From Thermostichus sp047461615 (GTDB lineage Bacteria; Cyanobacteriota; Cyanobacteriia; Thermostichales; Thermostichaceae): a stretch of DNA of 64,000 nt. Position 1 is the first letter of the stretch, and the number at the start of each line of letters is the position of its first letter. Location of the stretch: contig NZ_JANSHI010000011.1 in assembly GCF_047461615.1 (NCBI RefSeq), forward strand, positions 1 through 64,000, written 5' to 3'. Of the stretch, positions 17,111 to 27,036 are shown piece by piece. The position numbers were made by a program, and so were the translations under genes. The notes beneath the pieces are model-generated. The model did not search any database and was not told the DNA's origin. It saw nothing but the letters and a program-made list of their open reading frames with translations.

Positions 17111-19072
17111 ATGCACCTGAGTGAAATCACTCATCCCAACCAGCTCCGCAACCTAAGCCTCAGCCAGTTGCGCAGCTTAGCCCGCCAGATCCGCGAAAAA
17201 CACTTGCAAACGGCTGCCAACTCTCCCGTCGGCTGTCACCTAGGGCCAGGGTTGGGGGTGGTGGAGCTGACCTTGGCGCTCTACAAAACCCTTGACCTGG
17301 ATCGCGACAAGGTTATTTGGGATGTGGGGCACCAAGCCTATGCCCACAAAATGCTCACCGGCAGGTATCACAACTTCCACACCATTCGCCAAAAGGGGGG
17401 GATCTCCGGCTACCTGAAGCGCAGCGAAAGCCGCTTCGACCACTTTGGGGCCGGCCACGCCTCCACCAGCATCTCGGCAGCCTTGGGTATGGCCATTGCC
17501 CGCGACCGGCGGGGGGAAAACTTCAAGGTGGTGGCCATCATCGGGGACGGCGCCCTGACCGGGGGCATGGCCTATGAGGCCATCAACCACGCCGGCCATT
17601 TGCCCAAGACCAACCTGATGGTGGTTCTCAACGACAACGGCATGTCGATTTCCCCCAATGTGGGGGCGATCCCGCGCTATTTAAACCGCCTGCGCCTCAG
17701 CCCGCCAGTGCAATTTTTGGCCGACAGCCTGGAGGAGCAACTAAAGAACCTGCCTCTAGTTGGCTCCAGTCTCAGCCCCGAAATTGAGCGCATGAAGGAG
17801 ACGGTGAAGCTGGTTACTGCTGTGCAGAACAACAAGGCCGGCATCATCTTCGAGGAGCTGGGCTTTACCTACGTGGGGCCGGTGGACGGGCACAACCTGG
17901 CAGAGTTGTTGGATGCTTTTGAGTTGGCCCATGGCCTCTCTGGGCCCGTGCTGGTGCATGTGGCCACCGTCAAGGGCAAAGGCTACCCACCGGCAGAGGC
18001 TGAGCAGGTAAGCTATCACGCCCAATCCCGCTTCGACCTGGCCACCGGCAAACCCTATCCCCCCACCAAACCCACTCCCCCCAGCTACAGCAAGGTCTTC
18101 GGCCATACCCTTTGCAAACTGGCGGAGCGGGATCCCCGCATCATTGGCATCACGGCAGCTATGGACACTGGCACTGGCCTAGACAAGCTCAAGGAAAAAC
18201 TGCCGGATCAGTTTGTGGATGTGGGGATCGCGGAGCAGCACGCGGTCACCTTGGCTGCTGGCATGGCCTGTGAGGGGATGCGCCCGGTGGTGGCCATTTA
18301 CTCCACCTTCCTGCAGCGGGCCTACGACCAGATTATCCACGATGTCTGCCTCCAAAAGCTGCCAGTCTTTTTCTGCTTGGATCGGGCAGGCGTGGTTGGA
18401 CCTGACGGCGCCACCCACCAGGGCATGTACGACATCGCCTATCTGCGCTGCATCCCCGAGATGGTGCTGATGGCCCCCAAAGACGAAGCGGAACTGCAGC
18501 GCATGGTGGTAACCGGGATCCAGTACACCCAAGGACCCATTGCCATGCGCTACCCGCGCGACTCTGGCGTTGGGGTGCCCTTGGCGGAAGATGGCTGGGA
18601 GCCCATTCCCATTGGCAAGGCGGAGGTGCTGCGCAGCGGCGGCGATGTGTTAGTCCTGGCCTATGGGTCGATGGTCTATCCCAGCTTGCAGGCCGCGGAG
18701 ATCCTCAAAGAGCACGGCATCTCCACGACGGTAGTCAATGCCCGCTTTGCCAAGCCCCTGGATACAGAGCTAATCCTGCCCCTAGCCGAACAAAGCCGCC
18801 TGGTGGTGACGGTGGAAGAAGGCTGCCTCATGGGCGGGTTTGGCTCGGCAGTGGGGGAAGCCCTCCTGGATGCCGATATCCGGGTGCCTCTTTTGCGCCT
18901 GGGGGTGCCAGACATTTGGGTAGAACATGCTACCCGTGAAGAGTCTCTTGCAGACCTTGGCCTCAACAGTGTCGGTATTGCCGAGCGGATCCGAGCCAAG
19001 CTTGAGAAGCGGCAAAAGCCAGTGGCCGAGGGATCCCGGGCTACTCTCCTGCAAGACCCATCTGGCGGTTGA
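17111..19072 (+). CDS. dxs: 1-deoxy-D-xylulose-5-phosphate synthase
   Basis: 653 residues from ATG 17111 (MHLSEITHPNQLRNLS). It catalyses the first step of the MEP isoprenoid pathway (pyruvate + glyceraldehyde 3-phosphate), feeding carotenoids, phytol and quinones. The TPP motif is IIGDGALTGGMAYEAINHAG, the transketolase Glu is in DVGIAEQHAVTLAAGMA, and the RGHG-like HFGAGHASTSIS and DRAGVVGPDGATHQG blocks are present. The ATG at 17081 adds 10 residues that are not conserved. The last 32 bp overlap the 3' end of the convergent TPR gene. Confidence 0.96.
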   Translation: MHLSEITHPNQLRNLSLSQLRSLARQIREKHLQTAANSPVGCHLGPGLGVVELTLALYKTLDLDRDKVIWDVGHQAYAHKMLTGRYHNFHTIRQKGGISGYLKRSESRFDHFGAGHASTSISAALGMAIARDRRGENFKVVAIIGDGALTGGMAYEAINHAGHLPKTNLMVVLNDNGMSISPNVGAIPRYLNRLRLSPPVQFLADSLEEQLKNLPLVGSSLSPEIERMKETVKLVTAVQNNKAGIIFEELGFTYVGPVDGHNLAELLDAFELAHGLSGPVLVHVATVKGKGYPPAEAEQVSYHAQSRFDLATGKPYPPTKPTPPSYSKVFGHTLCKLAERDPRIIGITAAMDTGTGLDKLKEKLPDQFVDVGIAEQHAVTLAAGMACEGMRPVVAIYSTFLQRAYDQIIHDVCLQKLPVFFCLDRAGVVGPDGATHQGMYDIAYLRCIPEMVLMAPKDEAELQRMVVTGIQYTQGPIAMRYPRDSGVGVPLAEDGWEPIPIGKAEVLRSGGDVLVLAYGSMVYPSLQAAEILKEHGISTTVVNARFAKPLDTELILPLAEQSRLVVTVEEGCLMGGFGSAVGEALLDADIRVPLLRLGVPDIWVEHATREESLADLGLNSVGIAERIRAKLEKRQKPVAEGSRATLLQDPSGG

Positions 19073-19943
19073 ACCGGTCCACAGCAGCCTGCTGTAGGGC
19101 CTCTACCACTGCCCGTGTTCGCAGGAGAACTTGCACATCTCGCAGCAGGTTATCCCGCCACAGGTTCTCCCGCAGCACCTCTAGCCGGGCATAGCTGGGA
19201 TCCAAGCGCACGGCTTTGGCCCCCAGTTCTTCCGCCCGCTGGGTTTGGCCGCGAACGTACAGGGCTGTAGCCAGGGCCAGGTAGGGCTCGGCCACCGCCT
19301 CGTTCATCTCGATGGTGCGTTCCCAGCGCTCGATGGCCGCCTCCAGATCCCCTTGCTCGTAGTCCACCAGGCCAAGGTTGTTCATGGCAGGCCAGTAGGC
19401 GGGATCCAACTCCAAGGTTTTCTCATATTCCCGCCGGGCGGGATCCCATTGGTCAAGCATGAGGTAGGCATTGCCCAGTTGAAAGCGGGCGTTGGGGTTA
19501 TCCGGCTGCAAGGCAACAGCCCGTTCCAGGGCCTCGGCGGCGGCAAAGTAGCTGCCCTGCCGCAAGTAAGCCACTCCCAGGGAGTAGAGGACACCCCCAT
19601 CCTGGGGAGCCAGAGCGCGGGCCCTTTGCAGCACCTGCACGGCCTGGGCAGAGTTCCCCAGCTCCAGATAGACGTTGCCCAAAGCGTAGAGCAGCTCGGA
19701 AGAGGTGGGCACCATGGCCACGGCCAGTTGCAGGCGGCGCAACGCCTCTTCGGTCTGGCCAAACTGGGCTAGCCGCAGCGCGTTGGTGGCCAGTTGCAGC
19801 CCCTGGGCCTGCATCAAGTCCCCATTGGGCAGGGGCACATGGAGCAAGACCTGAGCCCGCGCGGGATCCCCTCCCCCTACCCCCAAGACAAGGGCAAGGC
19901 CCGCCGGCAAGGCTAGGCAAAACCGGAACGACAGCGACGGCAT
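19041..19943 (-). CDS. Exported tetratricopeptide-repeat protein
   Basis: 300 residues from ATG 19943, chosen because it gives a clean signal peptide (FRFCLALPAGLALVLGVGGG, cleavage after ARA). At least six TPR units follow, for example NALRLAQFGQTEEALRRLQL, LLYALGNVYLELGNSAQAVQ, YLRQGSYFAAAEALERAVAL and AMNNLGLVDYEQGDLEAAIE. TPRs mediate protein-protein contacts; the partner is unknown. The open frame continues upstream into the zwf 3' end, which is not meaningful. The 3' end overlaps dxs by 32 bp. In many cyanobacteria zwf is followed by opcA; here this TPR gene occupies that place. Confidence 0.8.
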   Translation of the reverse strand: MPSLSFRFCLALPAGLALVLGVGGGDPARAQVLLHVPLPNGDLMQAQGLQLATNALRLAQFGQTEEALRRLQLAVAMVPTSSELLYALGNVYLELGNSAQAVQVLQRARALAPQDGGVLYSLGVAYLRQGSYFAAAEALERAVALQPDNPNARFQLGNAYLMLDQWDPARREYEKTLELDPAYWPAMNNLGLVDYEQGDLEAAIERWERTIEMNEAVAEPYLALATALYVRGQTQRAEELGAKAVRLDPSYARLEVLRENLWRDNLLRDVQVLLRTRAVVEALQQAAVDRFNRQMGLAGE

Positions 19944-20067
19944 GATACCCACGCAAAACCAGGCCATGCCCATGTTAGCCGCAATCGCTGTTTGAAATGT
20001 CTGCTCTCGCCCTCTTGGCGCTTTATCAGCCCCAGTCGCTACCTGAGCCAGGTTTTGCTGCAGGAAA

Positions 20068-21609
<1,542 letters not shown>

Positions 21610-21646
21610 AGAGTCGGCTCAGCTTGGGTGGATAGGGAGAGAGGAG

Positions 21647-22696
21647 CTAGGGCTGCAGAGAACCTTCCAGACAGCGCAGCACCTCTTCCACGTTCTCGCG
21701 GCTGCCAATGATGAGGGGCACCCGTTGGTGGAGAGAGTGGGGCACGATGTCCAGGATGGCCTCGGTGCCAGTGGTAGCCACGCCTCCTGCCTGCTCGGCC
21801 AAAAACGCCAGCGGGTTGGCCTCGTACATCAGCCGCAGCTTGCCCTCGGGTTTCTTCTGGGTACCGGGATAGAGATACACCCCTCCCTGCAACAGGATGC
21901 GGTGAAAATCCGCCACCAGAGCGCCGCTGTAGCGGGAGGTATAGCTACCTTGGCGATGGGCGTAGCGGATGAAGTTTTGGATCCCCTCGCTCCACTGGCA
22001 GAAGTAGCCCTCGTTGAGGCTGTAGACGGAGCCACGTTCGGGAATGCGGATGTCGCTTTGGGAGAGGATGAACTCGCCCAAGCTGGGATCCAGCGTAAAG
22101 CTATGTACCCCCTTGCCGACGGAATAGACCAGTTGGGTGCTGGGGCCGTAGAGGATATAGCCAGCAGCCAGTTGCCGGCGGCCCGGCTGGAGGAGATCTT
22201 GGTGGTCAGCCTCAGGGCGATCCTCCAGGGGCTGAAGGACAGAGAAAATGGAGCCAACGCTGAGGTTGGCCTCGATATTGGAGGAGCCATCTAGGGGATC
22301 GACAAGCAGCGCCAAGCGGCTGAGGGAGCAGTTTTCCGGCAGGCGGGCCGGCGTTTTCAGCTCTTCTGATACCAGCCGGCACACCAGGCCGGTCTGCTCC
22401 AAAGCGCGGATGAAGGCCCGGTTGGCGTAGTCGTCCATCCGCTGCTGCTCTTCCCCCTGCACATTGACGCTGCCGGTTACCCCCAGCGTCCCCTCGATCA
22501 GCCCTGCCTGGCTGAGGCGGCGGGCGATCATCTTGCCGGCCAGAGCAATGCGGTTCATCAGGGCGCTGAAGTCTTGGGCCTCAGGGGTAAAGCCGCTAAA
22601 CTGCTGCAGCACATGCCGGGAGAGGGTGAGCACATCCCGCGCCATCTCGCGTTCGGCGCTGCTGGGCACTACGGGCGGAGAAGAACTGACCACCAT
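21647..22696 (-). CDS. fbp: Fructose-1,6-bisphosphatase class I
   Basis: 349 residues. The metal-binding motif LLVDPLDGSSNIEANLSVGS is intact. The substrate-phosphate site lies in YSGALVADFHRILLQGGVYL and the C-terminal region in KLRLMYEANPLAFLAEQAGG. This is the class I enzyme acting in gluconeogenesis and the Calvin cycle. It is 37 bp upstream of zwf and probably co-transcribed with it. The start region (MVVSSSPPVVPSS) is variable in the family. It is divergent from ilvD with about 200 bp between the starts. Confidence 0.95.
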   Translation of the reverse strand: MVVSSSPPVVPSSAEREMARDVLTLSRHVLQQFSGFTPEAQDFSALMNRIALAGKMIARRLSQAGLIEGTLGVTGSVNVQGEEQQRMDDYANRAFIRALEQTGLVCRLVSEELKTPARLPENCSLSRLALLVDPLDGSSNIEANLSVGSIFSVLQPLEDRPEADHQDLLQPGRRQLAAGYILYGPSTQLVYSVGKGVHSFTLDPSLGEFILSQSDIRIPERGSVYSLNEGYFCQWSEGIQNFIRYAHRQGSYTSRYSGALVADFHRILLQGGVYLYPGTQKKPEGKLRLMYEANPLAFLAEQAGGVATTGTEAILDIVPHSLHQRVPLIIGSRENVEEVLRCLEGSLQP

Positions 22697-22898
22697 AATC
22701 GCAGGCTTCCTCAGGATTCTTACTAGCTAGGCTGGCCAATCCCGACAGCGAGAGCCGAGAACTTACAGGGTTGCTTTAGATTTGGCCTGCCGGCAGGGTT
22801 CTCGTTCGGCTTGCCTGGCGAAAAACCGAGTAGGATAGGTTCTACTTGTTTTTTTTGAATTGGATCCCAGCGCGGGCTTATTGTCCCGCTCTTTACCT

Positions 22899-24599
22899 AT
22901 GATGGCCAACCCTCCTTTTCCGCTGCGCAGCCAAGTGGTCACCCAGGGGGTGCAGCGCTCTCCCAACCGCGCCATGCTCAGGGCCGTGGGCTTCCGTGAT
23001 GAGGACTTCGGCAAGCCCATCGTCGGCATTGCCAACGCCCACAGCACCATCACTCCCTGCAACATCGGCATCCAAACCCTGGCCGAGCGCGCTGAAGCTG
23101 CCCTCAGGGCCGCCGGCTGCATGCCTCAGGTCTTCGGCACCATCACCATCAGCGACGGCATTTCCATGGGTACGGAGGGGATGAAATACTCCTTGGTGTC
23201 GCGGGAGGTGATCGCCGATTCTATCGAGACGGTGGTCAACGGCCAGAGCATGGATGGTCTCTTGGCCATCGGCGGCTGCGACAAAAACATGCCGGGGGCG
23301 ATGATCGCCATGGCCCGTCTCAACGTGCCCGCCATCTTCGTCTACGGCGGCACCATCAAGCCGGGGCATTACAACGGCCGCGACCTCACCATTGTCAGCG
23401 CCTTTGAAGCAGTAGGGGAGTACAGTGCTGGCCGCATCTCTGAGGAAGAGCTGCTGGCAGTCGAGCGCCACGCCTGCCCCGGTGCCGGATCCTGCGGCGG
23501 CATGTACACGGCCAACACCATGTCCAGCGCCTTTGAGGCTATGGGCATGAGCCTGCCCTATTCCTCCACCATGGCGGCAGAGGACGAAGAGAAGGCCGAA
23601 AGCGCCGCTCAATCGGCCAAAGTCTTGGCCGAAGCCATCAAAGCTAATATCCGGCCGCGGGACATCATCACCCGCCAGAGCATCGAGAACGCCATTTCGG
23701 TCATCATGGCCGTAGGGGGATCCACCAACGCCGTGCTCCACTTCCTGGCCATTGCCCACGCCGCAGAGGTGCCCCTGACGCTGGATGACTTTGAGACCAT
23801 CCGCGCCCGCGTGCCTGTTCTCTGTGACCTCAAGCCCTCGGGCCGGTTTGTAACCACTGATCTGCACCGGGCCGGCGGGATCCCGCAGGTGATGAAGATC
23901 CTGCTCAACCACGGCTTGCTGCACGGCGACTGCCTCACCATCTCTGGACAAACAATTGCCGAAGTCCTGCGGGACGTGCCGGACGAGCCCAGCCCAGATC
24001 AAGAGGTGATTCGCCCCTGGCATAGCCCCCTTTACCCCCAAGGGCACATAGCCATCCTCAAAGGCAACCTCGCGCCTGAAGGGGCAGTGGCCAAGATCAG
24101 CGGCGTCAAGAATCCGAAGATCACGGGGCCAGCGCGGGTCTTCAACTCGGAAGAGTCCTGTCTGGAGGCTATCCTCGCCGGCCAGATTCGACCGGGGGAC
24201 GTAGTGGTGATCCGCTACGAGGGCCCTAAGGGCGGCCCTGGCATGCGGGAGATGCTCTCCCCTACTTCGGCCATCATCGGCGCTGGTCTAGGAGATAGCG
24301 TGGGGTTGATTACCGATGGCCGCTTCTCTGGCGGCACCTACGGCATGGTGGTGGGCCATGTGGCTCCTGAGGCCTACGTAGGCGGCCCCATTGCCCTGGT
24401 GGAGGAAGGGGATCTCATTACCATCGATGCCCCCGCTCGCCTGTTGCACCTGCATGTTAGTGAGGAAGAGCTGGCCCGCCGCCGCGCCCGCTGGGCTCCG
24501 CCCGAGCCCCGCTACAAACGGGGTGTTCTGGCCAAGTACGCCAAGCTGGTCTCCAGCAGCAGCCTGGGGGCGGTGACGGATTTGAACTTGTGGGATTAG
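22899..24599 (+). CDS. ilvD: Dihydroxy-acid dehydratase
   Basis: 566 residues from ATG 22899 (a second ATG follows immediately). It is an Fe-S enzyme of valine/isoleucine biosynthesis. Conserved motifs are CDKNMPGAMIAMARLN, GACGGMYTANTMSSA-type (here GSCGGMYTANTMSSAFEAMG), VGGSTNAVLHFLAIA and DGRFSGGTYG. The Fe-S cysteines (CNIG, GGCDKN, GSCGGM) are present. The 3' portion from 23858 is repeated as a truncated copy at 27037-27778; see that entry. The last ~235 bp differ from that copy mostly at synonymous sites. Confidence 0.96.
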   Translation: MMANPPFPLRSQVVTQGVQRSPNRAMLRAVGFRDEDFGKPIVGIANAHSTITPCNIGIQTLAERAEAALRAAGCMPQVFGTITISDGISMGTEGMKYSLVSREVIADSIETVVNGQSMDGLLAIGGCDKNMPGAMIAMARLNVPAIFVYGGTIKPGHYNGRDLTIVSAFEAVGEYSAGRISEEELLAVERHACPGAGSCGGMYTANTMSSAFEAMGMSLPYSSTMAAEDEEKAESAAQSAKVLAEAIKANIRPRDIITRQSIENAISVIMAVGGSTNAVLHFLAIAHAAEVPLTLDDFETIRARVPVLCDLKPSGRFVTTDLHRAGGIPQVMKILLNHGLLHGDCLTISGQTIAEVLRDVPDEPSPDQEVIRPWHSPLYPQGHIAILKGNLAPEGAVAKISGVKNPKITGPARVFNSEESCLEAILAGQIRPGDVVVIRYEGPKGGPGMREMLSPTSAIIGAGLGDSVGLITDGRFSGGTYGMVVGHVAPEAYVGGPIALVEEGDLITIDAPARLLHLHVSEEELARRRARWAPPEPRYKRGVLAKYAKLVSSSSLGAVTDLNLWD

Positions 24600-24616
24600 G
24601 CCCTTCACCCCCGGCC

Positions 24617-24635
24617 CCTCTCCCTCAGGGAGAGG
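24617..24635. terminator. Hairpin after ilvD
   Basis: CCTCTCCC (24617-24624), loop TCA, then GGGAGAGG (24628-24635): a perfect 8-bp stem 17 bases after the ilvD stop. Only a short TTT follows several bases later, so termination strength is unclear. The hairpin shares its core with the one after ndhB. It sits at the left boundary of the phoX segment. Confidence 0.5.
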
Positions 24636-24735
24636 AGAGGTTTGAGTACGACTCTTGCAGGAACAGAGACAAGAAAGCGGCAGAGATGAAGGATCCCTGC
24701 CGCTGGGTTTTATGGGCTGACGGCCTCAGAGACAA

Positions 24736-26781
24736 CTAGGTACCGATGATCCCGCCGTCATTTTTGGTGATCACCACCACCGCCGAGCGGGGGTAGAGAT
24801 TGGGGTCGTAGTCTGGCCAGCGGGAATTGACCTTGCCGGCAGCAAAGTCGTCCGCGCTGGTGCTGGCGCCTGGGTGCTGCACGTTGATGAACATGGTGCG
24901 CTGATCGGGAGTGGTGACCACACCGGTGATCTCCTGCCCAATCGGCCCGGTTAAAAAGCGGCGAATTTCCCCTGTATCCGGATCGGCAGCCAACATTTGG
25001 TTGTTGCCAAAAGGCGCAAACTCCTCTTTGTTGAGATTGCTTTCGCTGGTGTCGGTCTGGATCCAGAGGCGACGGCTGGCGTCGAACCACAGCCCATCGG
25101 GAGAATTGAAGATGTTGTCTGCGTTGAGAGGCTGCCCTGACAGGGTACGGCTGTCGGCGGAGGGGCCGGCCAAGACAAAGATGTCCCACTCGAAGCGGGT
25201 GGACTGGGGACTGCCCATCTCTTTCCAGCGGATGATGTGGCCCCACTGGTTCTTGGGACGGGGGTTGGCGGCGTTCACCTGGTCTGGTTCCCGGCGGCTG
25301 TTGTTGGTCAGGGTGAAGTAGACCATGCGGGTCTTGGGATCCACCGCTCCCCATTCGGGCCGATCCATCTTGGTGGCGCCGACGAAATCCGCCGCCGTGC
25401 GGGTGTTCACCAACACGTCCGCCTGGCTGGTGAAGCCATTCTCGGGCGTGAGGCCGTTTTGCCCAAACACCAGCGGGATCCACTCCCCTGTGCCGTCTTC
25501 GTTGAACTTGGCCACGTAGAGGGTGCCTTTATCCAACAGGTGGCCACCTGCCGTCTCCTTGCGGTAGGGCTCGGCAGAGACGTACTTGTAGATGTACTCG
25601 AAGCGGGCATCGTCCCCCATGTAGAGCACAATCGGCTGCCCTTCCACCGGCGGCTGGAACACCACGCCCTCGTGGGCAAAGCGGCCCAGAGCCGTGCGCT
25701 TCTTGGGCGTGCTGCTGGGATCAAAGGGATCGATCTCCACCACCCAGCCGAAGGTGTTGGGCTCGTTGCGGTAGTCCTGGGTGGGATCGGCGCCCGTGGG
25801 GGTGGCGTTGAAGCGGATGAACTCGTCGGCTTTGTTGCTGGCCAGCTCCCAGCCGTAGCGGGAGGTCTCGGTGCTCACGCCGTAGCGCTTGTGCTCGCGG
25901 GGCAGGTTGGGCTTTTGATCCGGCCCTTTGCTGGTGTTGGTGAAGTAGCCGGCCCAGTTTTCTTCGCAGGTGAGGTAGGTGTTCCAGGGGGTAACGCCGT
26001 GGGCGCAGTTGTTCAAGGTGCCCCGCGTCATCGTGCCATCGGGGCTGAACTTGGTCTTGACGAAGTCAGATCCCCGCACAGGCCCGTGGATCTCCATGAG
26101 GGTGAGGCCGGTAATGCGGCGGTTGAGGCGATCCCGCACCACAGTCCAGTTGCCGTCCCCCTGCTGCTTGATGTGGACAATGCTCACCCCGTGGGCGTTC
26201 AGCTCTTTGAGTACTTGATCGGGATCGCGGCTGCCGTCGGGATTGACCGGATAGTCCTCGTCGTCAAACTTTTGCCCCTTGGCGGCAGCGTGCATGAAGC
26301 GCGGCTCCACATACTCGTGGTTGATCACCAACAAGCCCTCATCAGAGCGGCCCTGCCAGGGATCCTTCCCATCAATGGGGAAGAAGTGCATGCCGTCGTG
26401 GTGGCTGCCCACCTGCATCCCTTGCTCGGCGCCGGTGTTTTCCAGCTTGAACTGTGGGTAGGTGCCGGTGATGGGGGTACCCCAGGCCAGCAGCGGTCGA
26501 GCCGTGTAGCCTTCGGGCACCACCACTTTGTCTTCTGCACTCACGGGGATCGCCTTGAAGCCCAGCAAGGAGCTGCCGCTGGCCGCTTTGGCAGATTTGG
26601 AAGCGCCGTTTAGCGCCGGCAGGCCGAAAAAGGTGGCCACTGCCGCCGCAATGCCGCCCTGCAGCACTTGGCGCCGCTGCAGGCGGGTTTCCAGAATGCT
26701 GCTGAAGGTAGGGTTGGGCGAATGATTGCACAGAGGCTCGTCCCCATGACGGAGCCGGGGGCCATGCGGATTGCTATTCAC
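24736..26781 (-). CDS. phoX: PhoX-family alkaline phosphatase (Tat-exported)
   Basis: 681 residues from GTG 26781, chosen because AGGAGA lies six bases upstream; the ATG at 26844 would add 21 residues and would destroy a hairpin-rich leader. The twin-arginine signal is RLQRRQVLQGG followed by a hydrophobic stretch, indicating export of a folded metalloprotein. Domain features of PhoX/DUF839 are GSHHDGMHFFPIDG, NHEYVEPRFMH, NNCAHGVTPWNTYLTCEENW and PDGLWFDASRRLWIQTD. PhoX uses Ca/Fe to release phosphate from esters. A three-repeat Pho box lies upstream (26904-26933). The gene is bracketed by two ilvD copies. Confidence 0.9.
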   Translation of the reverse strand: MNSNPHGPRLRHGDEPLCNHSPNPTFSSILETRLQRRQVLQGGIAAAVATFFGLPALNGASKSAKAASGSSLLGFKAIPVSAEDKVVVPEGYTARPLLAWGTPITGTYPQFKLENTGAEQGMQVGSHHDGMHFFPIDGKDPWQGRSDEGLLVINHEYVEPRFMHAAAKGQKFDDEDYPVNPDGSRDPDQVLKELNAHGVSIVHIKQQGDGNWTVVRDRLNRRITGLTLMEIHGPVRGSDFVKTKFSPDGTMTRGTLNNCAHGVTPWNTYLTCEENWAGYFTNTSKGPDQKPNLPREHKRYGVSTETSRYGWELASNKADEFIRFNATPTGADPTQDYRNEPNTFGWVVEIDPFDPSSTPKKRTALGRFAHEGVVFQPPVEGQPIVLYMGDDARFEYIYKYVSAEPYRKETAGGHLLDKGTLYVAKFNEDGTGEWIPLVFGQNGLTPENGFTSQADVLVNTRTAADFVGATKMDRPEWGAVDPKTRMVYFTLTNNSRREPDQVNAANPRPKNQWGHIIRWKEMGSPQSTRFEWDIFVLAGPSADSRTLSGQPLNADNIFNSPDGLWFDASRRLWIQTDTSESNLNKEEFAPFGNNQMLAADPDTGEIRRFLTGPIGQEITGVVTTPDQRTMFINVQHPGASTSADDFAAGKVNSRWPDYDPNLYPRSAVVVITKNDGGIIGT

Positions 26782-26824
26782 TTTGGTTCTCCTCTTCTCT
26801 TGTCTTGTCGGTCTTCTAGAAGCT

Positions 26825-26846
26825 AGATGTTTTACAAAAAACATCT
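26825..26846 (-). other. Hairpin in the phoX 5' leader
   Basis: AGATGTTTT (26825-26833) and AAAACATCT (26838-26846) form a perfect 9-bp stem with a 4-base loop. It lies 44 bases before the preferred phoX GTG start and would be in the untranslated leader. It could affect mRNA stability or translation. On its own it is too A/T-rich to be a strong terminator. Confidence 0.55.
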
Positions 26847-26853
26847 ATTCCCC

Positions 26854-26871
26854 GCGTGACTGTTTTCACGC
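26854..26871 (-). other. Second hairpin in the phoX 5' leader
   Basis: GCGTGA (26854-26859) and TCACGC (26866-26871) flank a 6-base loop. It is adjacent to the hairpin at 26825-26846, between the Pho box and the phoX coding region. It may be an mRNA structure or a second regulator site. Confidence 0.4.
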
Positions 26872-26903
26872 ATAAGGATAGGCACTACAAAACTAGTGGC
26901 TCG

Positions 26904-26933
26904 AAGTTAAGGAGAGACCAAGCCCAGGTTAAG
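26904..26933 (-). promoter_or_regulatory. Pho box (three tandem repeats) upstream of phoX
   Basis: On the minus strand, read toward phoX, three 8-mers are spaced by exactly three bases: CTTAACCT, CTTGGTCT and CTTAACTT. Two match the cyanobacterial PhoB/SphR repeat (PyTTAAPyPy-T/A) closely and the middle one is degenerate. The 11-bp period puts all three on one face of DNA. This is the arrangement described for cyanobacterial phosphate-starvation promoters, so phoX is probably induced by the SphS-SphR system. A TAGTTT eight bases downstream of the last repeat is a possible -10 element. Confidence 0.8.
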
Positions 26934-27036
26934 CCTTGCCGATTTGGAGAATTTCTTTAGATCGACGTAACAATTTTTTTTTAACGATTTGTTGCGATGA
27001 GGCAGGGCATTGCTGCGGCTGCCTGTCAGGATCTTT

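Noticed and set aside
22893..24047. 384-residue open frame opposite ilvD
   Set aside because: Shadow frame created by biased codon use of ilvD. It has no conserved motif or ribosome site.
25237..26613. 458-residue open frame on the plus strand opposite phoX
   Set aside because: It is the GC-rich shadow of phoX. The antisense product has low-complexity Gly/Val/His runs and no family features, while the minus strand encodes a clear PhoX with Tat signal.
26936..27036. Frame extending the ilvD copy upstream to 26936
   Set aside because: The 34 added residues do not match IlvD and overlap the phoX promoter region. They are open by chance.
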